NCBI GenBank assembly: GCA_008123405.1
Contig: VSSA01000001.1
Span: 186,001 to 250,000, forward strand
DNA from: Nocardioides sp. BGMRC 2183
GTDB lineage: Bacteria > Actinomycetota > Actinomycetes > Propionibacteriales > Nocardioidaceae
Length of the DNA stretch: 64,000 nt
Direction: 5' to 3'
Part shown: positions 9,638-18,941 of the stretch, in pieces
Layout of the letters: each line of letters begins with the position of its first letter
Position numbering within the stretch: position 1 is the first letter of the stretch
Program-made: the position numbers and the translations under genes
Notes under the pieces: generated by a model
Told to the model about the DNA's origin: nothing
The model's database searches: none
The model's input: only the letters and a program-made list of their open reading frames with translations

Positions 9638-11731
9638 TCAGTCGGCCGCGGCCATGCTGTCGCGTGCGGCGTTGACCACCGTCTCGACGGTGATGCCGTA
9701 CTCGGTGAAGATGCGCTGGTAGTCGGCGGACGCCCCGTAGGTCTCGATCGAGACGATCCGCCCCTGGTCGCCGACGATCTCCCGCCATCCCTGGGCGATC
9801 CCGGCCTCCACCGAGACCCGGGCCCGCACGGTCGGCGGGATGACCGTCTCGCGGTACGACGCCGGCTGGGCGTCGTACCACTCACGGCAGGGGAGGGAGA
9901 CCACGCGGGCACGGACGCCCTCCTCGGTCAGCCGGTGGTAGGCGCCGACGGCGAGCTGCAGCTCCGAACCGGTGCCGATCAGCACCACCTCGGGCAGGCC
10001 ACCCTCGCAGTCGAGCAGCACGTAGCCGCCGCGATGCACGTTGGAGGTGTCGCTGTAGCCCTGCTCGCCGCGGGGGAAGATCGGCAGGTTCTGCCGCGAC
10101 AGCGCCAGGCCGGCAGGCCGGTCGGTGTGGCTCAGGATGGTCGCCCAGGCGGCGGCGACCTCGTTCGCATCGCCGGGGCGGACCACGTCGAGGCCCGGGA
10201 TGGCCCGGAGCGCGGCGAGGTGCTCGATGGGCTGATGGGTGGGCCCGTCCTCTCCGAGGCCGATCGAGTCATGGGTCCACACGTAGGTGACCGGGAGTCC
10301 CATCAGCGCAGCCAGCCGGACCGACGGACGCATGTAGTCGGAGAACGTGAGGAACGTCCCGCCGAAGACCCGCGTGCCCCCGTGCAGCGCGATGCCGTTC
10401 ATGATGGCGCCCATCGCGTGCTCGCGGATGCCGAAGTGGAGGACGCGCCCGGCGTACGGGTCGCCCTTCCACATGGCCGAGGAGCGCTCGGCCGGCAGGA
10501 ACGAGGGGACACCCTCGATCGTGGTGTTGTTGGACTCCGCCAGGTCGGCAGAGCCGCCCCACAGCTCGGGAGCCTTCGGAGCAATCGCGTTGATCACGGC
10601 TCCCGACGCCTTGCGCGTGGCGATGCCCTTCTCGTCGGCGTCCCAGCTCGGGAGATCGGAGTCCCAGCCCTCGGGGAGGGTGCGGGTCCGCATCCGCTCG
10701 AAGGCCGCGACGTCCGCGGACGGCTTCGTGGTCCAGTGCTGGAACGCGCGGTCCCACTCGGCCTCGGCCGCTTTGCCGCGCTCGACCGCCTGGCGGGTGT
10801 GCTCGAGTACGCCGGCCGGCACCTCGAAGGACAGCTCCGGGTCGAAGCCGAGGATCTCCTTCGTCGCCGCGACCTCGTCGGCGCCGAGCGCGGAGCCGTG
10901 CGACTTGCCGGTGCCCTGCGCGTTGGGTGCCGGCCACGCGATGATGGTGCGCAGCATGATGAAGGACGGACGGTCGGTCACGGCCGCGGCCGCGCGGATC
11001 GCCTCGAAGAGGGACTCCACGTCCTCGTCGTAGCCGGTGCCGCCGTCGGTCCAGTCGACGGTCTGGACGTGCCAGCCGTAGGCCTCGTAGCGCGCGGCGA
11101 CGTCCTCGGCCAGCGCGATGTTGGTGTCGTCCTCGATGGAGATCTGGTTGGCGTCGTACAGGACGGTCAGATTGCCCAGGCCCTGGACGCCGGCGATCGC
11201 GGAGGCCTCGGCGCTGACGCCCTCCTCGATGTCGCCGTCGGAGCAGATCGCGTAGATCTGGTGGTCGAAGGGGGAGGCGCCGGCCTCGGCGTTCGGGTCG
11301 AGGAGGCCGCGCTCGCGCCGGGCGGCCATCGCCATCCCGACCGCGTTGCCGATGCCCTGACCGAGCGGTCCGGTGGTGGTCTCGACGCCGGCGGTGTGCC
11401 CGTACTCGGGGTGGCCGGGGGTCTTGGAGCCCCACGTCCGCAGCGCCTGGATGTCCTCGAGCTCGAGGCCCCAACCGCCCAGGTAGAGCTGGAGATACAG
11501 CGTCAGGGAGGAGTGGCCGGCCGAGAGGACGAACCGGTCGCGGCCGGGCCAGTCCGGGTCGGCGGGATTGTGCCGCATGACCTTCTGGAAGAGCAGGTAC
11601 GCCGCCGGGGCCAGACTCATCGCCGTGCCGGGATGGCCGTTGCCGACCTTCTGCACGGCGTCCATCGCGAGCACTCGAACGGTGTCGACCGCCTTGCGGT
11701 CCAGCTCGGTCCACTCCAAGTCCGGGATCAT
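9638..11731 (-). CDS. tkt: Transketolase
   Basis: This thiamine-diphosphate enzyme moves two-carbon units between sugar phosphates. The 697-residue protein has the N-terminal [11 protein letters not shown], the thiamine-diphosphate motif GDGDIEEG-type [19 protein letters not shown], and the C-terminal pyrimidine-domain stretch with [16 protein letters not shown]. The ATG at 11731 is 7 nt after a TAGGCT -10 on the minus strand, so the message is probably leaderless. It leads the tkt-tal-pgi-pgl cluster and is divergent from ctaB, an arrangement common in actinobacteria. Confidence 0.98.
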   Translation of the reverse strand: MIPDLEWTELDRKAVDTVRVLAMDAVQKVGNGHPGTAMSLAPAAYLLFQKVMRHNPADPDWPGRDRFVLSAGHSSLTLYLQLYLGGWGLELEDIQALRTWGSKTPGHPEYGHTAGVETTTGPLGQGIGNAVGMAMAARRERGLLDPNAEAGASPFDHQIYAICSDGDIEEGVSAEASAIAGVQGLGNLTVLYDANQISIEDDTNIALAEDVAARYEAYGWHVQTVDWTDGGTGYDEDVESLFEAIRAAAAVTDRPSFIMLRTIIAWPAPNAQGTGKSHGSALGADEVAATKEILGFDPELSFEVPAGVLEHTRQAVERGKAAEAEWDRAFQHWTTKPSADVAAFERMRTRTLPEGWDSDLPSWDADEKGIATRKASGAVINAIAPKAPELWGGSADLAESNNTTIEGVPSFLPAERSSAMWKGDPYAGRVLHFGIREHAMGAIMNGIALHGGTRVFGGTFLTFSDYMRPSVRLAALMGLPVTYVWTHDSIGLGEDGPTHQPIEHLAALRAIPGLDVVRPGDANEVAAAWATILSHTDRPAGLALSRQNLPIFPRGEQGYSDTSNVHRGGYVLLDCEGGLPEVVLIGTGSELQLAVGAYHRLTEEGVRARVVSLPCREWYDAQPASYRETVIPPTVRARVSVEAGIAQGWREIVGDQGRIVSIETYGASADYQRIFTEYGITVETVVNAARDSMAAAD

Positions 11732-11738
11732 GCTTCCG

Positions 11739-11744
11739 AGCCTA
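11739..11744 (-). promoter_or_regulatory. -10 box of leaderless tkt promoter
   Basis: TAGGCT on the minus strand lies 7 nt before the tkt ATG. Confidence 0.5.
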
Positions 11745-11802
11745 TCCACCTCGGTCGCAGCCGGCACATCGCCTCGGTGCCCGCAGAACGGCGCCTCCCC
11801 GT

Positions 11803-11808
11803 TACAAT
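11803..11808 (+). promoter_or_regulatory. -10 box of ctaB promoter
   Basis: TACAAT is an almost perfect -10 hexamer, 46 bp before the ctaB GTG, leaving a leader of about 40 nt with a GAGGA ribosome binding site near 11845-11849. Confidence 0.45.
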
Positions 11809-11854
11809 CGATCCGCTCTGCCCCGACCGGGCCTCTGCTGCAGTGAGGATCTCC

Positions 11855-12835
11855 GTGACGTACGTCGACCCCGCCAGCCCCGAGCTGAGCAGCCGGGGCG
11901 CCCAGCGCGGTGTGAACGGTGTGCTGCCCGAGGGCGAGCCCCCCAGCGCGAGCGTCAAGGACGTGGTGATGGCCTACGTAGGCCTCACCAAGCCGCGGGT
12001 GATCGAACTCCTGCTGCTCACCACGGTGCCAGTGATGTTCTTCGCTGCGCGCGGCATTCCGCCGCTCGGCCTGGTGGCCGCGACGGTGGCCGGTGGAGCG
12101 CTCTCGGCCGGGTCGGCGTCGGTGTTCAACTGCGTCTACGACCGCGACATCGACGAGCAGATGCGGCGGACCCGCCGACGCGCGCTGCCGCGCCACATCG
12201 TGACCCCGATCGCGGCACTGGTCTTCGGTGTCGTGCTGGCGGTGCTCTCGACGGCGATCCTGCTGCTCTGGGTCAACCCGCTCTCGGCCGGGCTCTCACT
12301 CGGTGCCAACGCGTTCTACGTGTTCGTCTACACGATGCTGCTGAAGCGGCGCACCACCCAGAACATCGTCTGGGGCGGCATCGCCGGCTGTTTCCCGGCG
12401 CTGATCGGCTGGACCGCCGTGACCGGCGAGATGTCCTGGGTGCCGATCGTGCTCTTCGCGGTCGTCTTCTTCTGGACCCCGCCGCACACCTGGGCGCTGG
12501 CGCTGCGCTACCGCGACGACTACGCCCAGGTGGACGTGCCGATGCTCCCCGTGGTGAAGCCGGCGCGCACCGTGGCACGTCAGATCGTGGCCTACTCGTG
12601 GGTGATGGTCGGGGTCTCGCTGCTGCTGTGGCCGGTCGCCGACACCGGATGGTTCTATCCCGCCTGCGCGGTCGTGCTCGGCGCGGTCTTCCTGGTCGAG
12701 GCGCACCGGATGCTGCACCGGACCTCCCGCAGCAACGAGCTGAGCGTGATCCAGCCGATGCGGCTCTTCCACTCCTCGAACCTCTACCTCTCCCTGCTCT
12801 TCGTCGCCGTCGCGATCGACCCGCTGCTGTTCTGA
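11855..12835 (+). CDS. ctaB: Protoheme IX farnesyltransferase (heme O synthase)
   Basis: This integral membrane prenyltransferase adds a farnesyl group to protoheme, making heme O for cytochrome c oxidase. The 326-residue protein has about nine hydrophobic segments and the UbiA-family aspartate motif [15 protein letters not shown] in the first cytoplasmic loop, followed by the second motif with [14 protein letters not shown]. The GTG at 11855 is preceded by GAGGA at a suitable distance; a GTG at 11843 would add four residues. It is divergent from tkt. The heme A synthase ctaA lies downstream on the opposite strand. Confidence 0.96.
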   Translation: MTYVDPASPELSSRGAQRGVNGVLPEGEPPSASVKDVVMAYVGLTKPRVIELLLLTTVPVMFFAARGIPPLGLVAATVAGGALSAGSASVFNCVYDRDIDEQMRRTRRRALPRHIVTPIAALVFGVVLAVLSTAILLLWVNPLSAGLSLGANAFYVFVYTMLLKRRTTQNIVWGGIAGCFPALIGWTAVTGEMSWVPIVLFAVVFFWTPPHTWALALRYRDDYAQVDVPMLPVVKPARTVARQIVAYSWVMVGVSLLLWPVADTGWFYPACAVVLGAVFLVEAHRMLHRTSRSNELSVIQPMRLFHSSNLYLSLLFVAVAIDPLLF

Positions 12836-13178
12836 ATGGCGCGAGCGTGTCGGCGCTTCGCTTGACACGCTGCCGCGCACGCGGTCGAGGTCTGCGGTGG
12901 TGGCGCCCTACTGGCGTCTTCGCGGCGCCTGCACGCGGAGAAGCTCCTCTCCTCGGCTCCGGTCGCTGCGCTCCCTGCGCTCGTCGGCTCGCGTTCTCCG
13001 CGCTAGCAGGCGCTGGTGCGATAGATGGCGCGAGCGCGTCGCTCGTTCCTCGCGCCGCGCTGCCGCGCACGCGGTCGAGGTCTGCGGTGGTGGCGCGCTC
13101 CTGGCGTCTCGCGACGCCTGCTAGTTCGATAGATGGCGCGAGCGCGTCGCTTGCGAGCGACTGTCCCGAAGGGCTGAC
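12836..13178. repeat. Gene-free region with imperfect direct repeats between ctaB and ctaA
   Basis: ATGGCGCGAGCG followed by a GTCG-rich tail occurs at 12836, 13025 and 13133. A 38-bp segment beginning GCTGCCGCGCACGCGG occurs almost unchanged at 12869-12906 and 13059-13096. The first unit has an extra GC-rich stretch (about 12920-13010). No gene can be supported. The region lies between the convergent 3' ends of ctaB and ctaA and is probably a non-coding repeat cluster. Confidence 0.7.
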
Positions 13179-14096
13179 TCAGCTGCGGGGGCGGGCGGCG
13201 AGGACGAGCCAGGTGAGGGTGGCGGAGGTGAGGGCGGCGCCGAGCATGTGCAGGCCGACCAGCAACTCGGGGAGGTCGTTGAAGTACTGGACGAACCCGA
13301 CGACACCCTGCAGCAGCTCGACGACGAGCAGGAGCGTGGCCGCGCGGGCCAGGACCCTCAGGCGGCTGCGGACGGCGAGGAACAGCACCACGGCGGTCAG
13401 GCCGACCAGCAGGTAGACCGACCACGCGTGCACGTGGGACATGATCCGCGGGTCCAGGCCGGTGCGGCGGGACTCGAGGTCACCCGAGTGCGGTCCCGAG
13501 CCGGTCACCACGGTGCCCAGGTAGAGCACGACCCAGCCGACCACGAAGGTCGCCACGACGGTCCACCACAGGCGGGGTGTCACCCGCGGACGGGCGAGTG
13601 GGCGCAGGTTGTCCAACAGCAGCACGCAGACACCGATGATCGCCATCGAGACCAGCAGGTGCAGCGACACCACCCACGGGTTGAGGTCGGTGAGCACGGT
13701 GATGCCGCCGAGCACCGCCTGTGCGGGGACGCCCAGCGCGATCACCGTCGACAGCACCACCGACCGTCCGCCGCGGGTGTCACCGCGCTGACGCGATGCC
13801 AGCGCCGCCAGCCAGCAGCCGATCGCGATCGCGACCAGGACGAAGGTGAGCAGGCGGTTGCCGAACTCGATGACGCCGTGCCATCCGAGCGCGCCGTGGG
13901 CGACGTACGACTCCTCGGTGCAGCGGGGCCAGGTCGGGCAGCCGAGGCCGGAGCCGGTCAGACGCACCGCGCCGCCGGTGACCACGATGCCGATGTTGGC
14001 CACCAGGTTCGCGATGGCGGCGGGCCACAGCAGCGCCGCTGCGCGGTCGACCAGACCTCGTTGTTCACCGACCGGGGTGTCCACCTGCTGCGTCAC
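13179..14096 (-). CDS. ctaA: Heme A synthase, COX15/CtaA family
   Basis: This membrane enzyme oxidises heme O to heme A for the aa3-type cytochrome oxidase. The 305-residue protein has eight predicted membrane helices and the conserved GGAVRLTGSGLGCPTWP signature after helix 1. Candidate heme-ligand histidines lie in ALGWHGVIEF, SLHLLVSM, SHVHAWS and VGLHMLG. The GTG start at 14096 is preceded by GAGGAA. Together with ctaB and the SURF1 gene at 41888-42805 it points to aerobic respiration with heme-A oxidase. Confidence 0.96.
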   Translation of the reverse strand: MTQQVDTPVGEQRGLVDRAAALLWPAAIANLVANIGIVVTGGAVRLTGSGLGCPTWPRCTEESYVAHGALGWHGVIEFGNRLLTFVLVAIAIGCWLAALASRQRGDTRGGRSVVLSTVIALGVPAQAVLGGITVLTDLNPWVVSLHLLVSMAIIGVCVLLLDNLRPLARPRVTPRLWWTVVATFVVGWVVLYLGTVVTGSGPHSGDLESRRTGLDPRIMSHVHAWSVYLLVGLTAVVLFLAVRSRLRVLARAATLLLVVELLQGVVGFVQYFNDLPELLVGLHMLGAALTSATLTWLVLAARPRS

Positions 14097-14167
14097 GGTT
14101 CCTCATTCTGCTGGGTGCCGGCCGACTCGACGGCATCGGCGACGATGTGATGCGGGGCCACCGTGCG

Positions 14168-14929
14168 TCACTCCCAGCGGAAGGTGCGTGCGGTGAGCAC
14201 CGACCCGGCACCGGCCCACCCGGCCAGGACCAGCAGATCACGCCAGGGCAGGTCGCCGGCGCAGGCCGAGCGCATCGCCTCGCCCAGGGCCCCGGACGGC
14301 AGCCAGGTCATCACCGTGCCGAGCTCCCCGTACGCCGACGCGGGGAGCACCACGGCGCCTCCCGCCATCAGCAGCAGATAGACCAGGTTGGCCGCGGCCA
14401 GCGTGGCCTCGGCGCGCAGGGCGCCGGCCAAGAGCAGTCCGAGCGCCGCGAACGCCGCGGTGCCGAGCAGCAGGGTCAGCAGGACTCCGACGACGTCGAT
14501 CGACGGGGACCACCCGAGACCGAACCCAACGGAGCCGATCACGGCAAACTGCAGCAGCTCGACGGCGAAGAGTGCGCCGACCTTCCCGCCCAGCAGTGCC
14601 GCACGGGACAGCGGCGCGGTGCCGAGCCGCTTCAGGACGCCGTAGCGCCGTTCGAACCCGGTGGCGATGGCGAGGGAGGTGAACGAGGTCGACATCACCG
14701 CGAGCGCGAGTACGCCGGGGGTCATCACATCCACGGTCGGGTCGTCGAAGGAGATCCCGACGCGCTCGGAGCCGCGGACGGCGCCGACCAGGACCACGAC
14801 CGGGATCACCACGGCGAGCAGCAACTGCTCCCCGTTGCGCAGCATCAGGCGTGCTTCCATCGCGGCTTGGGCGAGGACCTGGCGGGCCAGCGGAGCAGCG
14901 CCCGGGGCGGGGGAGAAGGTCGTGCTCAT
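14168..14929 (-). CDS. ABC-2 type transporter permease
   Basis: The 253-residue protein has about six membrane helices and matches the ABC-2 permease family of drug or polysaccharide exporters. The ATG at 14929 overlaps the stop of the upstream ATPase gene (ATGA), so the two are translationally coupled and should form one exporter, the permease acting in the cytoplasmic membrane. The substrate cannot be inferred. A longer in-frame reading upstream (to 15025) lies inside the ATPase gene and is unlikely to be used. Confidence 0.9.
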   Translation of the reverse strand: MSTTFSPAPGAAPLARQVLAQAAMEARLMLRNGEQLLLAVVIPVVVLVGAVRGSERVGISFDDPTVDVMTPGVLALAVMSTSFTSLAIATGFERRYGVLKRLGTAPLSRAALLGGKVGALFAVELLQFAVIGSVGFGLGWSPSIDVVGVLLTLLLGTAAFAALGLLLAGALRAEATLAAANLVYLLLMAGGAVVLPASAYGELGTVMTWLPSGALGEAMRSACAGDLPWRDLLVLAGWAGAGSVLTARTFRWE

Positions 14930-15861
14930 ATCGACTCCTCCCGACCGGTCAGCTCCAAGAAGACGTCCTCGAGGTTGCGCTGGCCCAGGCTCAGTGACTC
15001 CGGAAGCACGTGGTGCTTCTCGCACCAGGCGGAGACGACCGCGAGCGTTGAGGCATCAGCCGGGCCGGAGAGCTGGAGGCTGACCGGGTCGAGGACCTGG
15101 AGTTCGGTCGCCGGTCCGAGGTCCGCGGCGAGCGCTTCGGGTGCGCCCGGGGGGAACGGCTGGGTGAGCACCAACCGGATGGTGGCCACGGTGCCGCCCC
15201 GGGTCAGCTCCAGTGGCGACCCGCTGGCGACCAGGCGGCCGCGGTCGATGATGTGCACCCGGTCGGCCAGCCGCTCGGCCTCCTCCAGGTAGTGCGTGGT
15301 CAGGACCACGGTCACTCCGGACGCGCGCAGCTCCTCGAGCAGCTCCCAGACGGTACGCCGGATCTGTGGGTCCATCCCGGCCGTCGGCTCGTCGACGAAG
15401 ACCAACTCGGGTCGCCCGACCAGCGCCATCGCCAGTCCGAGTCGCTGCTGCTGCCCCCCCGACAGCCGCCGGTACGGCGTCCGCGCACACTCGTGCAACG
15501 CGAGCCGGTCCATCAGCTCCGCCACCGGCACCGGGTGGGCGTGCAGACGGGAGAGGTGGCGCAGCATCTCGGCAGGGCGGGCGCTGCTCCAGGCGCCACC
15601 GGACTGCAGCATCACCCCGATCCGGGGGAGCAGCTCCTTGCGATCCTTGAGCGGGTCGAGCCCGAGCACGCGCACCGCCCCCTGGTGGGGTCGCCGGTAG
15701 CCCTCACAGGTCTCCAACGTCGTCGTCTTCCCCGCGCCGTTGGGGCCGAGCACGGCGGTGATCGTGTGCGGTTCCACGTCGAGGGTCAGGCCGTCCACGG
15801 CGGTCTTGTCGCCGTACCTCATCACCAGGCCGTCGACGGACACGGCAGGACCAGCAGGCAC
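14926..15861 (-). CDS. ABC transporter ATP-binding protein (ABC-2 exporter)
   Basis: The 311-residue ATPase has Walker A GPNGAGKT (39-46), the signature LSGGQQQR, Walker B LVFVDEPTAGMD and a switch histidine in TTHYLEEAE. The final 90 residues form the extra C-terminal domain common in DrrA-like exporter ATPases. A GTG start lies 6 nt after a TAGACT hexamer, so the message is probably leaderless. It is coupled to the permease gene that follows and is divergent from the small membrane protein at 15905. Confidence 0.93.
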   Translation of the reverse strand: MPAGPAVSVDGLVMRYGDKTAVDGLTLDVEPHTITAVLGPNGAGKTTTLETCEGYRRPHQGAVRVLGLDPLKDRKELLPRIGVMLQSGGAWSSARPAEMLRHLSRLHAHPVPVAELMDRLALHECARTPYRRLSGGQQQRLGLAMALVGRPELVFVDEPTAGMDPQIRRTVWELLEELRASGVTVVLTTHYLEEAERLADRVHIIDRGRLVASGSPLELTRGGTVATIRLVLTQPFPPGAPEALAADLGPATELQVLDPVSLQLSGPADASTLAVVSAWCEKHHVLPESLSLGQRNLEDVFLELTGREESI

Positions 15862-15867
15862 CCGGGG

Positions 15868-15873
15868 AGTCTA
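15868..15873 (-). promoter_or_regulatory. -10 box of leaderless ABC exporter promoter
   Basis: TAGACT on the minus strand, 6 nt before the GTG at 15861. Confidence 0.5.
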
Positions 15874-15891
15874 GAGCCCCGGTCCCGGGCC

Positions 15892-15897
15892 TACGCT
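15892..15897 (+). promoter_or_regulatory. -10 box of leaderless promoter for the 15905 gene
   Basis: TACGCT on the plus strand, 7 nt before the GTG at 15905. It forms a compact divergent pair with the box at 15868-15873. Confidence 0.5.
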
Positions 15898-15904
15898 GGC
15901 GGCC

Positions 15905-16270
15905 GTGAACGCAGTCGTCTACGGGGCAGTGCTGGTGCTCGCCGGCGTCGCCGCGATCGCGGTCATCGTGCACCTGATCCGCGACGAGATCCCCTCCGAC
16001 CGCACCTTCGTGCTGCTCGGCCTCGTCGAGGTGGCGCTGATCGTGCAGACGGTGATCGGCTTCGTGGCGCTCGCCACCACCGACCGCGATGTCTCCGGCG
16101 TCCTCTTCGTCAGCTACCTGATCGGAGTATTGGTGGCGCCACCCATCGGAGCGTTCTGGTCACTGGCCGAGCGGAGCCGGGGCGGCGTGGCAGTGCTGCT
16201 GCTGGCGATGCTGACCGTCGTCGCGCTCGAGGTGCGACTCTGGGACATCTGGAACGCTGCCGGTGCCTGA
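15905..16270 (+). CDS. Small conserved membrane protein upstream of suf
   Basis: The 121-residue protein has four predicted membrane helices (about residues 3-23, 36-57, 67-88 and 94-112) and no soluble domain. No enzymatic motif is seen. It begins with a GTG 7 nt after a -10-like hexamer and overlaps the next membrane protein gene by 8 nt, so the two are translated together. Similar pairs of small membrane proteins are found near actinobacterial suf operons, but their role is not known. Confidence 0.75.
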   Translation: MNAVVYGAVLVLAGVAAIAVIVHLIRDEIPSDRTFVLLGLVEVALIVQTVIGFVALATTDRDVSGVLFVSYLIGVLVAPPIGAFWSLAERSRGGVAVLLLAMLTVVALEVRLWDIWNAAGA

Positions 16271-16694
16271 GCCGACGTCTCCCCGCCACGAGCTCGCCTC
16301 CGGTTGGGGGCGAGCGCTGGTCTTCACCTACGGCGTCTTCGCGGTCGCCGCGACCGGACGCTCGGCGGTCCAACTGGGCATGGAGCCCGAACGGGCTCCG
16401 CTCGCCTACGCACTCTCGCTCCTCGCTGCGGTGCTCTACCTGGTGGCCACGGGTTGCCTGCTCCTCGGCGGGCGGCTCGGGTGGCGGATCGCCGTGGTCG
16501 CAGTCTCGATCGAGCTGGTCGGCGTCCTCACCGTCGGCACCCTGAGCTACGTCGCCACCGACCTGTTCCCGGACAAGACGGTGTGGTCGCACTTCGGGCA
16601 GGGGTACGGATTCCTGCCGCTGGTCCTGCCGTTCCTCGGCATCGCCTGGCTGTGGCACACCCGTCCGGCGACAGGTAAGGCGGACCTTGCTTGA
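16263..16694 (+). CDS. Small conserved membrane protein upstream of sufR
   Basis: The 143-residue protein has four predicted membrane helices (about 18-38, 47-69, 74-97 and 111-133) with a short cytoplasmic N-terminus. The GTG start is inside the end of the preceding gene, which indicates coupling. Its stop is 32 bp before sufR. I do not recognise a function. Confidence 0.75.
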   Translation: MPEPTSPRHELASGWGRALVFTYGVFAVAATGRSAVQLGMEPERAPLAYALSLLAAVLYLVATGCLLLGGRLGWRIAVVAVSIELVGVLTVGTLSYVATDLFPDKTVWSHFGQGYGFLPLVLPFLGIAWLWHTRPATGKADLA

Positions 16695-16713
16695 AGCACC
16701 GGAATCAATAACG

Positions 16714-16730
16714 CCACACTGATGTTGTGG
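16714..16730. promoter_or_regulatory. Dyad over the sufR start codon, candidate SufR operator
   Basis: CCACA and TGTGG are perfect 5-bp arms with a 7-nt spacer, and the right arm includes the GTG start of sufR (16727). A repressor bound here would block its own promoter if the message is leaderless. Autoregulation by SufR is known in other actinobacteria; that this site is the operator is inference. Confidence 0.35.
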
Positions 16731-17470
16731 AAATCGTGGACGGAGCACCGGAGACGGGAGATCAGCCGACGCGCGAGCGCGTGGCTCGGTCGATCCTGGT
16801 CAACGGCCCGTCGACGGCGGCAGCCCTCGCCGAGCGGTTGGACCTGACCCCGGCGGCAGTCCGCCGGCACCTGGACCAGATGCTCGCCGACGGGATCGTG
16901 GAGCCCCGCGACCCCCGTCCGACCGGCAACCGCGGGCGAGGCCGCCCGGCCAAGGCGTTCGCGCTGACCGAGCGGGGGCGTGACGGTTTCGAGGCCCAGT
17001 ACGACGACCTCGCCACTGCTGCGCTGCGCTTCCTCGCCGACACCGCTGGCGACAAGGCCGTCCAGGCGTTCGCCGAGCAGCGCGCCGCGTTCATCGAGGA
17101 GCGGTTCCCGAAGGTGGCCGCGGCCAACCCGGACGCCACTCCTGCCGAGGTGCTCGCGCAGGTGTTCTCCGAGGAGGGCTACGCGGCCTCCGTGCGGGAG
17201 TTGCCGTTGGTCAGCAACGCCAGCGGGCAGCCCGCCGAGCAGTTGTGTCAGCAGCACTGCCCGGTCTCCCACGTTGCCCACGAGTTCCCCCAGCTGTGCG
17301 AGGCGGAGACCGCGGCGATCAGCCGTGTGCTCGGCACCCACGTCCAGCGACTGGCGACGATCGCCCATGGCGACGGCGTCTGCACCACCTGCATTCCCGA
17401 CACCGGGGTGTCTGCGCACCCCGCGTCCACCGAAGAGACCGCCGAGAAGAAGGAGCGGGTCACGTCATGA
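16727..17470 (+). CDS. sufR: SufR-type Fe-S cluster-sensing transcriptional regulator
   Basis: SufR is a winged-helix repressor that binds an Fe-S cluster and controls the suf operon. The 247-residue protein has an N-terminal helix-turn-helix (about 18-60) with [13 protein letters not shown] as recognition region, a wing with GRGRPAKAF, and a C-terminal cysteine cluster at C174, C178, C191, C219 and C222 that can supply cluster ligands. The start is a GTG inside a dyad that may be its own operator. The ATG of sufB overlaps its stop, so regulator and cluster machinery are one transcription unit. Confidence 0.93.
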   Translation: MEIVDGAPETGDQPTRERVARSILVNGPSTAAALAERLDLTPAAVRRHLDQMLADGIVEPRDPRPTGNRGRGRPAKAFALTERGRDGFEAQYDDLATAALRFLADTAGDKAVQAFAEQRAAFIEERFPKVAAANPDATPAEVLAQVFSEEGYAASVRELPLVSNASGQPAEQLCQQHCPVSHVAHEFPQLCEAETAAISRVLGTHVQRLATIAHGDGVCTTCIPDTGVSAHPASTEETAEKKERVTS

Positions 17471-18885
17471 CCTCCATCGAGGAACTCAACCCCGAGCTGA
17501 AGGGCATCGGCCGCTACGAGTTCGGCTGGGCCGACCCCGACGTCGCCGGCGCCTCCGCCCAGCGCGGACTCAACGACGCCGTGGTGCGCGACATCTCGGG
17601 CAAGAAGAGCGAGCCGGACTGGATGCTCGACCTGCGCCTCAAGGGCCTGAAGCTCTTCGACCGCAAGCCCATGCCGACCTGGGGCTCGGACCTCGGCGGC
17701 ATCGACTTCGACAACATCAAGTACTTCGTGCGTTCCTCGGAGAAGCAGGCGACCTCCTGGGAGGAGCTGCCCGAGGACATCAAGAACACCTACGACAAGC
17801 TCGGCATCCCGGAGGCGGAGAAGCAGCGGCTCGTCGCCGGTGTCGCCGCGCAGTACGAGTCCGAGGTCGTCTACCACTCGATCCGTGAGGACCTCGAGGC
17901 CCAGGGTGTGCTCTTCCTCGACACCGACACCGCGCTCAAGGAGCACCCGGAGCTCTTCAAGGAGTACTTCGGCACCGTGATCCCGGTCGGCGACAACAAG
18001 TTCGCCGCGCTCAACACCGCGGTGTGGTCCGGTGGCTCGTTCATCTACGTCCCGCCGGGTGTCCACGTCGACATCCCGCTGCAGGCCTACTTCCGGATCA
18101 ACACCGAGAACATGGGCCAGTTCGAGCGGACGCTGATCATCGTCGACGAGGACGCCTACGTGCACTACGTCGAGGGCTGCACCGCGCCGATCTACTCCTC
18201 CGACTCGCTGCACTCCGCGGTCGTGGAGATCATCGTCAAGAAGGGCGGCCGCTGCCGCTACACGACCATCCAGAACTGGTCCAACAACGTCTACAACCTC
18301 GTCACCAAGCGCGCGGTCTGCGAGGCCGGCGCGACCATGGAGTGGGTCGACGGCAACATCGGCTCCAAGGTGACGATGAAGTACCCGGCCGTCTACCTGA
18401 TGGGCGAGCACGCCAAGGGCGAGACGCTCTCGATCGCGTTCGCCGGCGAGGGGCAGCACCAGGACGCCGGCGCCAAGATGGTGCACGCCGCGCCGCACAC
18501 CTCCAGCTCGATCCTGAGCAAGTCGGTGGCCCGGGGTGGGGGACGTACGTCGTACCGCGGCCTGATCCAGGTGAACGAGGGCGCGCACGGCTCGAAGTCC
18601 AACGTGCTGTGCGACGCGCTGCTGGTCGACCAGATCAGCCGCTCGGACACCTACCCCTACGTCGACATCCGTGAGGACGACGTCTCCATGGGCCACGAGG
18701 CGAGCGTCTCGAAGGTCTCCGACGACCAGCTCTTCTACCTCATGTCACGTGGCATGGAGGAGGACGAGGCGATGGCGATGATCGTCCGCGGCTTCGTCGA
18801 GCCGATCGCCAAGGAGCTGCCGATGGAGTACGCCCTCGAGCTCAACCGCCTGATCGAGCTGCAGATGGAAGGCGCCGTCGGCTGA
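17467..18885 (+). CDS. sufB: Fe-S cluster assembly scaffold SufB
   Basis: SufB forms with SufC and SufD the cytosolic SufBC2D complex on which Fe-S clusters are assembled. The 472-residue protein is full length and shows the SufB beta-helix core, including the conserved [15 protein letters not shown], the cysteine-containing [13 protein letters not shown], and the C-terminal [20 protein letters not shown] that contacts SufC. The ATG at 17467 overlaps the sufR stop. Confidence 0.98.
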   Translation: MTSIEELNPELKGIGRYEFGWADPDVAGASAQRGLNDAVVRDISGKKSEPDWMLDLRLKGLKLFDRKPMPTWGSDLGGIDFDNIKYFVRSSEKQATSWEELPEDIKNTYDKLGIPEAEKQRLVAGVAAQYESEVVYHSIREDLEAQGVLFLDTDTALKEHPELFKEYFGTVIPVGDNKFAALNTAVWSGGSFIYVPPGVHVDIPLQAYFRINTENMGQFERTLIIVDEDAYVHYVEGCTAPIYSSDSLHSAVVEIIVKKGGRCRYTTIQNWSNNVYNLVTKRAVCEAGATMEWVDGNIGSKVTMKYPAVYLMGEHAKGETLSIAFAGEGQHQDAGAKMVHAAPHTSSSILSKSVARGGGRTSYRGLIQVNEGAHGSKSNVLCDALLVDQISRSDTYPYVDIREDDVSMGHEASVSKVSDDQLFYLMSRGMEEDEAMAMIVRGFVEPIAKELPMEYALELNRLIELQMEGAVG

Positions 18886-18941
18886 CGCCGGCATCGCCCG
18901 ACCACTCCGACTTCACTCCAACGTCGAGGAAAGCCTGATAG

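Noticed and set aside
8372-11854. Very long open frame on the plus strand opposite tkt-tal-pgi
   Set aside because: It is the third-position GC shadow of the minus-strand genes; only the part from 11855 (ctaB) has protein homology.
12836-13178. Insertion sequence remnant
   Set aside because: No transposase fragment or terminal inverted repeats were found; only direct repeats are seen.
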